Positions 35,280 to 44,149 of a DNA stretch of 64,000 nucleotides are shown here, piece after piece; within the stretch, counting starts at the first letter, position 1, and each line of letters starts with the position of its first letter. The position numbers were made by a program, and so were the translations under genes. The notes beneath the pieces were generated by a model. The model saw only the letters and a list, made by a program, of their open reading frames with translations. It made no database searches and had not been told where the DNA came from. Source of the stretch: Flectobacillus rivi (GTDB lineage Bacteria > Bacteroidota > Bacteroidia > Cytophagales > Spirosomataceae); assembly GCF_030056655.1 (NCBI RefSeq), contig NZ_JASHIE010000001.1, positions 310,001 to 374,000 on the forward strand. Direction: 5' to 3'.

Positions 35280-37907
35280 TTAAAAGAGTTTTTTATATGC
35301 CAAAATAGCCAATAATCCAAAAAGCAAACAACCTACTCCTATAATCGTATACTGCCAAATTTTTGAAAATAGTACCACCTTTCCCGAATCTCCAATTAAG
35401 ACTATACCACTCCAATAAAATGGTAAATTAGGATTTAATGGTTTCCTGAGATAATCCAATTGTGCTTTTTGTAATGCAATATCTTTTTCGTAACCATCGG
35501 AAAGATACTTATAGAACAATTCCGTGATTTGATACGTAGCATTATTATCTACACTCCACAAAGTTGAGACCGTACTTGGCACATCCAAATTAGCAAATCC
35601 TCTGGCAAAACTCATAACTCCTTCTCCCGTAGCATTTTTTCCAATATTAGTTTGACAGGCCGATAGCACCACCAAATTAGCTTGCAATTGTGGCAATCGT
35701 TGGAGTTCATTTAGACTGAAAACAGAATCTTGAAAATAAATTGTCGACTCTGTTGAATCTGCTTTACCATGGGTAAATAACTGGATTATATCGTAGTCGG
35801 CTATATCCTTTTTAAAGTTTGCTTTTGACGCTTTATGGTAAGTCAAAAGTTTACCTGTAAAATAGTTTTTTTCGATATTTTCAAGGGTATGATCAGAATT
35901 ATAGAGTTTGGCAACGCCTAGCTTTTCATCAAAATTGACAGGGGCAACTCCTAATAATTTCGTTCTTCCAATATTTACTCGATTAGTGTTTTTGAAAAAA
36001 ACATTCGCCGAATACGCATAACTAAAACGATAATCCTTAATCAAAAATTCAGAAACCCGCCAATCAGGCAGTAGCGATGCCATCGAAACGAAATAATTAT
36101 CATGTGAAACGATTACTCGCCCTTTAGGTAATTGAAAAGGCTCGAAAATATGCTTGTATAGGGCATAAGAAATCTTTTTCAGATGATTAAACTCTTTTTT
36201 GGTAGCGGTGTTCTTACAAGTCAATAATTGCTTTTGGTAAACATTTACTGCATCAAGATATGACTTGAGTGCAATCTTTTTTAACCTCACCTGAGAAGAT
36301 GTTACCGAAATAGCATACACTGCTTCGTTACCAACAAAGTATTCAAGAAACGATTGGTCATTATCTTTGAGCTTTTCTTGGAGTTCTTCGAGCGAGATAT
36401 AATGATGGTTATACTTCAGCTTTTGGTAAGCGGGATTTGCTTTTTCGGTTGAGTCTATGAGGTTATTTAACTGGTCTTTGGAGACTAGTAATTTGAGATT
36501 TATTTGTTGATAAATCCGACTTTTAGCATTCAGCTTGGACAGTTGCTCCTTCATAGCTTCTATCTCAAACTGGATTTTTTGCTTCTTTGCCTTTACTTCA
36601 AAAGGTAATTGCCCATTGGCTTCTAGGTCTTTCAAAGCATCGAGTAACAGAATAGCTCGACTCTTTTCGATGAAGTAAAAAGCTTTTTCTACATCTTTCA
36701 ACTTAAAGCTAACTTCAATTGCTTTTTCATAGAAATGATGGGTGTTTTCTCTCCAGAATAATTTAGAGTTAATTTCTGTATGTTCCTTCCGCATACGATC
36801 GATCAGCGTATCGGCCTGTAACTGAAAATATTGTACTTTTTTCAGATTACCATATTCTGAGGATAGTCGAATACGATAGTCAAACCAATACAAAAGCTCT
36901 GATTTTTTGCCTTCATACGTATCTACTACAGACTGGTAGCCAAGTGCTTTTGCAGCTTTTTGAATATAAATTTCCGACTTGTCAAGCTCCTTTTGTTGTC
37001 TGAAATTATCGGCTTGATGTAGGTAATATTTACTTTTCTCATAAGCAACGAACGAATTTTTCTCAAACAATTTAATAAGCTCATCATACTGATTTGTGGA
37101 GGCTTGATAATTACCTTGCTTTTGAAAACATGAAGCTAGCATGTTATCTGCTTCTAAATTTTCTAAGTTATACTTCAATCGCACGGCAACCCCTTGCGAA
37201 TAATATTCTCTGGCTTTTGCAAAGTTTTGATTTCGGTAATAGTATTCACCCAAATTGGTAAACACATAGAAATAGAACATCTTATCCTTGTAGTTGATAC
37301 TCGCTTTGCGTAACTTCTCTCCTACTTCCGTGATTTCTTCAATAGGAGCGTTTAGCTTCACTTTGGCATTCATCAAATTGGTTAATAATCCTAAATAGAC
37401 TTCTATATCACTTTTAGGATTGACCTTATCGATACCTTTTGTACACCATTCAATAGCCTCTTGGTAAGAACCATCCTCCACTAAAATGCGGGAGTATAGT
37501 GTCCAACTTTTATCAACAAATTGAAAATCTCTAATTTTATTTTTTTGGAAAATTAGGCGGCGAGTGGCCTGAATATCATGAAAAAAATACCACTGATAAA
37601 AAGCATGAATATACCAAACATAAGCCCATTCTTTATCAGGCAGAGAACCTAATTTATCCCAGCGTTTTGCTCTAAATACACATAGTTTGTAGGCCTCTTC
37701 ATACTTTTTCTGTTTTTCTAATTGTTCAAAATATTTTTCTGATTTTTTAAAAAATAAAAACTCTTGTTCAATATTTTTAAGCGACGTTTTTTTCAAATTT
37801 TGCTCAAATGCTTGAACGTCTTGAATCAAATGTGTATTTGCAGAAAAGGTAAAGTAAGGCCAAAGAAAACTGACAAAAGCTATTAAAAAACGTACTATTT
37901 TGCTCAT
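35280..37907 (-). CDS. TPR-CHAT protein (caspase-like protease domain), exported and membrane-anchored
   Basis: 875 residues from the ATG at 37907 (MSKIVRFLIAFVSFLWPYFT, a signal peptide); an in-frame ATG at 37934 would add nine residues. Residues about 30-480 are tetratricopeptide-type helical repeats such as YYRNQNFAKAREYYSQGVAV and MLASCFQKQGNYQASTNQYD. The C-terminal CHAT domain (caspase HetF associated with TPRs) has the His-Cys dyad: His at about 712 in QLFTHGKAD and Cys at about 751 in VVLSACQTNIG, then GEGVMSFARGFANLDVPSTV and the end NPNLPFYWSGIVLIGD. A final helix (YTIIGVGCLLFGLLAILAY) followed by KKLF anchors it. The CHAT domain should face the periplasm. Upstream, divergent, lie LytTR, sigma and TPR/anti-sigma-like genes. 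Target unknown. Confidence 0.88.
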   Translation of the reverse strand: MSKIVRFLIAFVSFLWPYFTFSANTHLIQDVQAFEQNLKKTSLKNIEQEFLFFKKSEKYFEQLEKQKKYEEAYKLCVFRAKRWDKLGSLPDKEWAYVWYIHAFYQWYFFHDIQATRRLIFQKNKIRDFQFVDKSWTLYSRILVEDGSYQEAIEWCTKGIDKVNPKSDIEVYLGLLTNLMNAKVKLNAPIEEITEVGEKLRKASINYKDKMFYFYVFTNLGEYYYRNQNFAKAREYYSQGVAVRLKYNLENLEADNMLASCFQKQGNYQASTNQYDELIKLFEKNSFVAYEKSKYYLHQADNFRQQKELDKSEIYIQKAAKALGYQSVVDTYEGKKSELLYWFDYRIRLSSEYGNLKKVQYFQLQADTLIDRMRKEHTEINSKLFWRENTHHFYEKAIEVSFKLKDVEKAFYFIEKSRAILLLDALKDLEANGQLPFEVKAKKQKIQFEIEAMKEQLSKLNAKSRIYQQINLKLLVSKDQLNNLIDSTEKANPAYQKLKYNHHYISLEELQEKLKDNDQSFLEYFVGNEAVYAISVTSSQVRLKKIALKSYLDAVNVYQKQLLTCKNTATKKEFNHLKKISYALYKHIFEPFQLPKGRVIVSHDNYFVSMASLLPDWRVSEFLIKDYRFSYAYSANVFFKNTNRVNIGRTKLLGVAPVNFDEKLGVAKLYNSDHTLENIEKNYFTGKLLTYHKASKANFKKDIADYDIIQLFTHGKADSTESTIYFQDSVFSLNELQRLPQLQANLVVLSACQTNIGKNATGEGVMSFARGFANLDVPSTVSTLWSVDNNATYQITELFYKYLSDGYEKDIALQKAQLDYLRKPLNPNLPFYWSGIVLIGDSGKVVLFSKIWQYTIIGVGCLLFGLLAILAYKKLF

Positions 37908-37987
37908 ATAATCTTTTTTCAATTGATAACCCATTGAGTTATCTCGAAAGATAGCAAAGATTAAAGAGATATACGACAGCTATAAAT

Positions 37988-38023
37988 AAAAAAGGTTATA
38001 CCGACAATAATGTCAGTATAACC
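37988..38023 (-). terminator. Rho-independent terminator of the secreted-protein gene
   Basis: Stem GGTTATAC-GACA / TGTC-GTATAACC with one mismatch, loop of 4, followed on the minus strand by TTTTTT. It lies about 47 bp after the stop of the gene at 38070 and before the CHAT gene start. Confidence 0.82.
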
Positions 38024-38069
38024 AAGTACTCAAATTACACATTAAATTATAGTTACCACAAATTTATGA

Positions 38070-38843
38070 CTAACGAGGAGGAGGTGCCAGCGAGCCCGAA
38101 CCCGTGCTTCCGCCAGTAATACCCGTACCATCTTCGTCATCAACAAGTAGGTGAAGGAAGTTCAAATTTTTGACAGACGCACCCGCAGTAAGCTTCACAA
38201 AATGAGGGTGTGTTCTGAGATATTCTTTCTTTTCTGTGGAGGTTTTTGGCACATAATTATAACGATAATTAAGTGGTGTTTCCAACAATTTCTCCAGCGT
38301 CATATTAGGGTCTATTTTCTGAAAAGCCGCTAATATGCTCTTGTAATTAATATGGTATTCGATGCAGATTTCTTCTCCCATAAACATCAAACTCAAATCC
38401 ATAAACTTCGTTGTCCAAGTTTGACCACCGTCTGCACTAAACTCTACAAAAGTGTTGTATCTACTGTCGAAGCCCCACGTTTTTACTTGTTGAAACTTCA
38501 TGAAAAATTGTGCATTAGGTGATTTAGGAATCAAGAAAGTATTTTTCTGAACAATTTGTACTGCATTCTTAGGGTCTGGTTTTACATACACATAAGATTG
38601 ATTAAGAATACTATAAAATCGTTTGGCATTTGCTTCAGCGGCTGCTCCCATATTAGGTGGGATTCTGTCGCCAGAAGGGATTAAAAATGACTGTACATTG
38701 TCGACACCAAAGCCATCATAAGGAAAGGTGGCAGTTTCGACATAGTCTTGAATATAACTTGGGCAGCAACTTTGCCCTGTTGCTTGGAAGCTTATCCAAG
38801 CGAATAGCATAATGATTGTTAACTTAATGGTATGAGTTTTCAT
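38070..38843 (-). CDS. Secreted protein of unknown function
   Basis: 257 residues with a signal peptide (TIIMLFAWISFQATGQSCC). There is no family I recognise. Notable features are a CC pair just after the cleavage region, FVEFSADGGQTWTTKFMDL (an Asp-box-like SxDGGxTW turn as in propellers or BNR repeats), and a glycine/serine/proline-rich end (TGGSTGSGSLAPPPR). It lies between the CHAT gene and the LytTR gene, with its own terminator, so it is probably a single-gene unit. Functional link to the neighbours is possible but unproven. Confidence 0.6.
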   Translation of the reverse strand: MKTHTIKLTIIMLFAWISFQATGQSCCPSYIQDYVETATFPYDGFGVDNVQSFLIPSGDRIPPNMGAAAEANAKRFYSILNQSYVYVKPDPKNAVQIVQKNTFLIPKSPNAQFFMKFQQVKTWGFDSRYNTFVEFSADGGQTWTTKFMDLSLMFMGEEICIEYHINYKSILAAFQKIDPNMTLEKLLETPLNYRYNYVPKTSTEKKEYLRTHPHFVKLTAGASVKNLNFLHLLVDDEDGTGITGGSTGSGSLAPPPR

Positions 38844-38964
38844 GTATAGTAGAGGGTGAATTAGTTACAAAAAAGTATTTAAAATGAGAACTGGAAAAAC
38901 AGAAGCAATACTTTATGATTTGGTATACAAATACTTATTCAAAAATCCTTTCTAACATGTAAGT

Positions 38965-39120
38965 ATTAATGCAAAATAAAATTGCATTAATACGCTTTAG
39001 GCTGTAAGCCGTAGGCATTAGGCAAAAAAGCTTCAATTATTTCATGAGAAATACTATTTAACTTTTAGCCTAGAGCTTGATGCGAGTAAAATTATTTTAA
39101 TTTTGCCAGCTAACTTAAGT
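38965..39120 (+). repeat. Dispersed dyad repeat, family A, copy 3
   Basis: Opens with ATTAATGCAA / TTGCATTAAT around AATAAAA (38965-38991), then CGCTTTAGGCTGTAAGCC and GTAGGCATTAGGC, the TTTCATGAGAAAT core and TTTTAGCC...GTAAAATTATTTTAATTTTGCC. It is the inverse of copy 1 (411-581) with few changes and one 13-bp deletion. The only other content of the 441-bp gap is AT-rich sequence. Confidence 0.8.
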
Positions 39121-39284
39121 AACTGTGCAAAGTAATACCTAATCAATTAAAGATATAAGATACTGATAATTAAACTTTTACATTCGAAACTCATCATTCA
39201 GCACTAATACTTAAATAGACACCCCCCAATTATTAATTGAGGGATGTACACGATTACCTAACCACTAATTTAATTGTTGTATTT

Positions 39285-39746
39285 TCAATGATTTTCTTCA
39301 GAATTCCAGAAATCTGAAACCTGTTTTTCAAATAATGTTTTTTTGCGTCTTGCCACTCCAAAACGATGTCCATTAGTCATTTCTACTTCTTGGTCTGAGC
39401 GTTTATAATTACGGATATGGTTAAGATTAATGCAATATGAGCGGTGAATTCGGCAAAACTCACCAGATTGAATATGATTCGTGATGTCTTTCAATGTACG
39501 TGCGCACAAAACTTTCTTACCATTTGAGAGATAGATGATAGTATAATTTTCATCTCCTTCTAGGTACACAATGTCTGAATAATTAATAGCAACTTTTTTT
39601 CTATCAATATACAGTTTTGAGTGTGTCGAGGTATCTGGGTTCATAAGCGTATAATTTTTTATGGACAAGGATGATTCGTAACGATTATTTGTGTTTGTGT
39701 TGGTTTTCATAGACATTAGTCGTGGGATATGAAAAGAGGTAAACAT
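39285..39746 (-). CDS. LytTR DNA-binding protein without receiver domain
   Basis: 153 residues. The first 45 are polar and probably flexible (MKTNTNTNNRYESS). The LytTR domain follows: LYIDRKKVAINYSDIVYLEG, DENYTIIYLSNGKKVL, RTLKDITNHIQSGEFCRIHR, SYCINLNHIRNYKRS and VEMTNGHRFGVARRKKTLF. There is no receiver and no membrane helix, as for the LytTR at 14507. In-frame Met codons at residues 11 and 13 are alternative starts. It is divergent from the sigma-factor gene (255 bp apart), so it may regulate that gene or the CHAT gene; this is inference from position. Confidence 0.88.
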   Translation of the reverse strand: MFTSFHIPRLMSMKTNTNTNNRYESSLSIKNYTLMNPDTSTHSKLYIDRKKVAINYSDIVYLEGDENYTIIYLSNGKKVLCARTLKDITNHIQSGEFCRIHRSYCINLNHIRNYKRSDQEVEMTNGHRFGVARRKKTLFEKQVSDFWNSEENH

Positions 39747-40001
39747 AAAGCGTAAAAAAAAATAAACTTTTCTAGAAAAATATTTCTAATACACTGATAA
39801 TCAAGATATAATATTCTAAAAAAAGTTTTTAACACAGAACAAATCATTACTTTATCCTTAGGAGAATTTACTTATTAGAGATAGGCTTCTTACCGTTCAC
39901 ATAATCGAATGAAAATACTTAGAGCATGTACTGAATTTTGATTAAATTTCAAAGTTCAAAACACTAACCATATAGTATGTTGAGCCATACCCGAATAAAC
40001 T

Positions 40002-40598
40002 ATGATTTCTTTTTCATTTAAGAAGTTATCCGACCAAGACCTTGTGATAGGATTACAAAACAACCCTTCACAAAATCGTCGGTACGAAAACATTCTTTAC
40101 GAACGATATATTTATCTTGTTGATGTAGGAGTAAAAAAGCATCGTCTAACACAAGATGAGGCAATCAGTGTGTACTCTGATACCGTTTTGGCGGCTATCA
40201 AACAAATCAAAGAGCAGCGATTTGAGCAGCGTTCGGAATTGAAAACATTTATTTTTCAAATTTTTTCAAATAAATGTGTTGACCATTTTCGAAAAACCAC
40301 GACTAATAAAGCATCTGTGCATCAAGCCGTAGATTTAAGTGATTTTTCGGCAATTATCCCTGATAATCAAACGATTCTTCAAAAGTTAATCCAGCAGTCC
40401 GAAATCCAATTGATTTATCAAAAATTAGCGTTGATTGGGCAAAAATGTCAAGACCTTTTAAAGCTATGGAACGAAGGATTTACTGATGACGAAATCATGG
40501 ATACCTTGGACTATAATAGCACCGATGTAGTAAAATCATCTCGCCAAAGATGTCTGTCAAAACTTAAAGATTTAGTACACAATTCAACCCAAGTATGA
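40002..40598 (+). CDS. RNA polymerase sigma-70 family (ECF-like) sigma factor
   Basis: 198 residues. Region 2 is seen as ILYERYIYLVDVGVKKHRLTQDEAISVY followed by the core-binding and -10-recognising segment FIFQIFSNKCVDHFRKTT. Region 4 is LIYQKLALIGQKCQDLLKLW and FTDDEIMDTLDYNSTDVVKS with SRQRCLSKLKDL, a helix-turn-helix. It is of the type that Bacteroidota encode next to a membrane protein. The stop overlaps the next start by four bases (ATGA), so the two are translationally coupled and should act together. Promoter targets are not visible. Confidence 0.85.
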   Translation: MISFSFKKLSDQDLVIGLQNNPSQNRRYENILYERYIYLVDVGVKKHRLTQDEAISVYSDTVLAAIKQIKEQRFEQRSELKTFIFQIFSNKCVDHFRKTTTNKASVHQAVDLSDFSAIIPDNQTILQKLIQQSEIQLIYQKLALIGQKCQDLLKLWNEGFTDDEIMDTLDYNSTDVVKSSRQRCLSKLKDLVHNSTQV

Positions 40599-41290
40599 GC
40601 AATCATTTAGCATACATTGAAGATTTTTGTGAAAACCGACTTTCTACAGAAGAAAATGCTCACGCAAACCAGCGAATCCAGAGTGACCCTTCTTTTGCTA
40701 AGGACGTGGCTTTCTATTTGCAAATGCGACACCTATCTGATTTAGAACGAAAAGAACGCCTTAAAGCTTTGTATTTTACGATTAAACAAAAGCAAAGAGG
40801 TCAAATTATCAAGTTCGTCAGTGTTGCCGCCGCAGCCGTTGTTATGATTATTGCAGGTATTTTCTTCATCAATCAGGCACCTACCTCCGAAGAATTTGCC
40901 CAGCTTTATGTAAAGGAAAACTTGAGCACTTTACCCACCTCGATGTCTAATCAAAACGATATGCTTTCGCAGGGAGTAAATTGCTACAATGAAGGCGCTT
41001 ATGAAAAAGCACTTGAGTTATTCAAACAGATTGGAGGCAATCCTCAAGCACTTGAATATCAGGGCTTATGTCATTTACAACTCAAGCAATATCCAAGCGC
41101 ATTGAGTATTTTTGAGGAAATTGCGAAGAATAACGAGCTACTAGTCAATAAAGGAAAATTCTACGAGGCTATTACTTTATTGCAGATGGGTCAGAAAGGA
41201 AAGGCTAAAAATATCTTAGTTGAAATTACAGAAAGCAAAGAAGATATTTTTGGAAAACAAGAAGCAGAAGAGTTGTTGAAAAACTGGTAA
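40595..41290 (+). CDS. Membrane TPR protein, probable anti-sigma factor
   Basis: 231 residues. The N-terminal cytoplasmic part (about 75 residues: MSNHLAYIEDFCENRLST..., FYLQMRHLSDLERKERLKAL) has the form of an anti-sigma domain. One membrane helix follows (FVSVAAAAVVMIIAGIFFI). The periplasmic part has two or three TPR units, ALELFKQIGGNPQALEYQGL and QYPSALSIFEEIAKNNELL. Overlap with the sigma gene by four bases and this topology support an anti-sigma role; this is inference, as no known anti-sigma family motif is exact. The TPRs may sense periplasmic partners, such as the TPR-CHAT protein. A strong terminator follows. Confidence 0.75.
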   Translation: MSNHLAYIEDFCENRLSTEENAHANQRIQSDPSFAKDVAFYLQMRHLSDLERKERLKALYFTIKQKQRGQIIKFVSVAAAAVVMIIAGIFFINQAPTSEEFAQLYVKENLSTLPTSMSNQNDMLSQGVNCYNEGAYEKALELFKQIGGNPQALEYQGLCHLQLKQYPSALSIFEEIAKNNELLVNKGKFYEAITLLQMGQKGKAKNILVEITESKEDIFGKQEAEELLKNW

Positions 41291-41340
41291 AAGGCTATTT
41301 ACTATCTTCGATCACACGGATTACAACTATCTTTTTCAGC

Positions 41341-41368
41341 GAGCCGTTGCATGCAACGGCTCTTTTTT
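41341..41368 (+). terminator. Rho-independent terminator built from a palindromic repeat
   Basis: A perfect palindrome GAGCCGTTGCATGCAACGGCTC (41341-41362) is followed by TTTTTT (41363-41368), about 50 bp after the anti-sigma-like stop. The CGTTGCATGCAACG centre is identical to the repeat at 49206-49235. Confidence 0.88.
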
Positions 41369-41384
41369 GTTAAGCTTCCATATA

Positions 41385-44096
41385 TCAGAAGTTAGAACTC
41401 TTCAATAGTTTTTGACTCCATTGTTGTTGTCCAATTTGCAGTTTTAGGATATAGGTACCCGCATTAAGCTTTTGATTACCCATATCCCAAACCATTTTTT
41501 GCTCTTGGTTGGCTTTGATACTTATGCTTTTTTGTGCTAATTCTTTTCCTTCGCTACTACAAAAAACCAATTGTGCCTCTCCTCCTACTGCTGACATGAT
41601 ATCCACATTAATTTCTTGTTGAAAAGGATTAGGATAAGCTTTGATAAAACCTTGTTTTTCACCTTCTAGACCAGTAATTGTGACTTTTTCTTTAAAAACA
41701 AATTCTATTACAATGGCTTTCGAGAAAGTTGGTAAAGTCAATAAACCTCCGCTCAAAACACAGTTAAAATTACTTTGAGTAGTTGTTTCTCCAGTCAAAA
41801 CATTCCAAAATTTAAGGTCATAAATGCCTGCTGACAAGGCGGTCAAATCTATTTTTACACCTGAAATATTTTCCTTGTTTTGGTTATCATAAACCATCAA
41901 ATAAGCTCCTTTATCAGAGGTTAACCCTAATGTAGTCAAACTCGAATTATTGGTATTGATGACAGGATTCCAATCTTTGAGATTCTTCTCTTTTACTATA
42001 TCTTTTCCTTGTAAAAATTTGGCAGGAATAGCAAATAAGTTCGCCCAATCAGCGGTTTTGTAATTATCCCACAACCACATCAAATGTGGAACTCTTGACA
42101 ATATGCCTGTCCAAATGGCAATTCTTTGAGTATCAAAAGGCACATCGGCAGTATTTACATCAAGTCCATATTCTCCATTGATAATCCCTGTTTTTGTCAG
42201 AGTTTCTTTGAAATGCTTATCTTGCTGATTTTGAACTGGTAACAGATTGGTGTTATACAAATGATATTGCACATTGTCGAGCCCCACAAATCTATCCATG
42301 GCTGCACATTGCTGGTCGTCGGCACTGGTGGTTACTACATGATTAAATGGATCTATCGACTTGATGTATTGGCTCATTTCGTCATGCCAAGTCAATACGC
42401 CAGTTTTCCATGCGGCAGACTGATTGGGATGATTTCCTGTAAATTGTACCTCATTGAACAATTCCCAAGCATATACATTGGACGAATATCCCCAACGAGC
42501 AATATTGTAGCGAAATAGTTTCTTGATTTGTTGCTTGGCGGTAGCGTTATAAAAAAACTCCTCTGCTTTATTCAATGGACCTCCCAATGCCACATTGTAT
42601 GGATTATCGCTCCAATTAGAATTGACATTTTCTGAAAACATACCATGCTGTAAAAGTGTCAATTGTAGACGAATATCCCGTTTTTCGGCATGGTTCAAAA
42701 TAGAATCTTGCATGGCAGCAGCTTGTTGGCTGTATTTGCCCAAACCACCCGTGTACCCATCATTTTTCCATTCAAGAGCCTGACGGTTGAAAGGAACCTG
42801 CCAGTATCGAGCAAAGTTGGCACCTGCGTTGGCTAGGTTTTCAAATATGGTAAAATAATTAGTTTGTGAATCCCAAGCTACATTGATACCTAAAGGAAAA
42901 TAAGGTTCACCTGTTTGATGGCGATAATGCTGTCGTGAGTCGCTATCTCTTTGAATAATTCCTTTTTGCGAAGATGATTTCACCGTAAAGGAATATGACG
43001 AAGAGCTTTTTTGTCCCTGAGCATCTTTTATAGTAAATACCACTTGATGTTGTCCGAGTTGATTTGAAGCATAACGCCATCGCCAAGCCTGCTGGGTAGA
43101 ATCTACTCGCCATTGCGAATTTTGATAATAGCCTTTTATCCAATAAAAACAAGGAATGGTTTGTTTGCTCCCATCGGGACGAGTAACGACCGCATCAACT
43201 GTGACCTCATCAGGGTTATAGGGATTTGTGTAATCTTTGAGAGACACTAACTCTGCCTCTATTTTTTGATTTGTTTCAAAAACAGTGTTCAACCAACGAG
43301 GTTCGCTCAAAGCCTGTGTAGGGTCTATGGCATAAATCTGTAGGGTTTGTTTAGCCAACAAGCCAAGGGTATTTGTCACCGTCAATTGCGCTTGGTAGTT
43401 ACCTGATTTATTAAAGGTTTTTGATACTTGTTTTCCACTTAGCTGACTTCCATCCGAAAAGCTCCAAACGAAGTTTAACGGTAAAGCATTTACATCATAA
43501 GATTTAGAAGCATCAAATACGATGCTCTGCCCGACTTGTACTTTCGAGTTTACTTTCGATAAAATGATTACTGGCTCATCGTTGGGAGATGCACTATTAT
43601 AAAGCTTTAATTCGTCAAAATACGCCTCAGCTTCTGCCTCATTATCAACAGATAAGGCTAATTCTATTCTGTCAAAATCTTGATTTTGCACCTTCGACAA
43701 ATCATATTTCCCTTGCGTCCAAGTATTAGGATTTGGCATAAAGGCATATTCATTGACCCAATTTTCAGTCAGCACGGTATTTCCATTCCACAATTTGAGA
43801 TAGACACGTCCTTTGGTCGAACTTCTGACCCATAGACTTAAGACATCCTTAGTTTGTGTATTGATTTTTTTACCAAAAGTAAAACTGACAAACTTCCAAT
43901 TGCCTGCTTCCTTTTTATAGTAACCTACCTTATTAGTCGTATTCATTTGCTTGTCAGGATTATCTACGACTTTGGCATCTTTTCCATAATAAAAACTAGG
44001 AATTTGCCCGCCAACCTCAAAATTGGCAATAGTTTGGGCAAAACCTTCGGTAAGGGCTAGTAAAATGACTAGTCCGAAAATGAATAGTTTTCTCAT
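41385..44096 (-). CDS. Multidomain secreted glycoside hydrolase (PKD + DUF5060 + GH5-like) with T9SS sorting domain
   Basis: 903 residues with a signal peptide ending near LTEGFAQ. Residues 22-170 are a carbohydrate-binding-like beta-sandwich (FVSFTFGKKINTQTKDVLSLW, YFDELKLYN). A PKD domain follows (about 175-258: VIFDASKSYDV, FNKSGNYQAQLTVTN), then DUF5060 (about 275-375). The TIM barrel has PYFPLGINVAWD, NFARYWQVPF, the acid/base Glu at about 549 in AWELFNEVQF and the nucleophile Glu at about 642 in GIINGEYGLD. The C-terminal 75 residues (KAYPNPFQQEINVDI, LNAGTYILKLQIG) are a T9SS type A signal, so it is a surface enzyme. It is the last gene of the mannan unit, 53 bp after the acetylesterase. 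Endo-mannanase or glucomannanase activity is likely. Confidence 0.85.
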   Translation of the reverse strand: MRKLFIFGLVILLALTEGFAQTIANFEVGGQIPSFYYGKDAKVVDNPDKQMNTTNKVGYYKKEAGNWKFVSFTFGKKINTQTKDVLSLWVRSSTKGRVYLKLWNGNTVLTENWVNEYAFMPNPNTWTQGKYDLSKVQNQDFDRIELALSVDNEAEAEAYFDELKLYNSASPNDEPVIILSKVNSKVQVGQSIVFDASKSYDVNALPLNFVWSFSDGSQLSGKQVSKTFNKSGNYQAQLTVTNTLGLLAKQTLQIYAIDPTQALSEPRWLNTVFETNQKIEAELVSLKDYTNPYNPDEVTVDAVVTRPDGSKQTIPCFYWIKGYYQNSQWRVDSTQQAWRWRYASNQLGQHQVVFTIKDAQGQKSSSSYSFTVKSSSQKGIIQRDSDSRQHYRHQTGEPYFPLGINVAWDSQTNYFTIFENLANAGANFARYWQVPFNRQALEWKNDGYTGGLGKYSQQAAAMQDSILNHAEKRDIRLQLTLLQHGMFSENVNSNWSDNPYNVALGGPLNKAEEFFYNATAKQQIKKLFRYNIARWGYSSNVYAWELFNEVQFTGNHPNQSAAWKTGVLTWHDEMSQYIKSIDPFNHVVTTSADDQQCAAMDRFVGLDNVQYHLYNTNLLPVQNQQDKHFKETLTKTGIINGEYGLDVNTADVPFDTQRIAIWTGILSRVPHLMWLWDNYKTADWANLFAIPAKFLQGKDIVKEKNLKDWNPVINTNNSSLTTLGLTSDKGAYLMVYDNQNKENISGVKIDLTALSAGIYDLKFWNVLTGETTTQSNFNCVLSGGLLTLPTFSKAIVIEFVFKEKVTITGLEGEKQGFIKAYPNPFQQEINVDIMSAVGGEAQLVFCSSEGKELAQKSISIKANQEQKMVWDMGNQKLNAGTYILKLQIGQQQWSQKLLKSSNF

Positions 44097-44113
44097 AAAA
44101 TTTCAGGAAAAAA

Positions 44114-44139
44114 TAGAGACGTTGCTCCCAACGTCTCTA
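44114..44139. repeat. Hairpin TAGAGACGTTG / CAACGTCTCTA, palindrome family B
   Basis: An 11-bp perfect stem with loop CTCC, in the 53-bp gap between two genes of the mannan unit. Shares GAGACGTTG with the perfect palindrome at 49206-49235; only the centre differs. Confidence 0.75.
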
Positions 44140-44149
44140 CAACAGATTT

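Noticed and set aside
35280..37907. CHAT protein as part of a CRISPR type III-E (Craspase) or gasdermin system
   Set aside because: No CRISPR array, gRAMP or gasdermin-like gene is in the window, and the protein carries a signal peptide and anchor.
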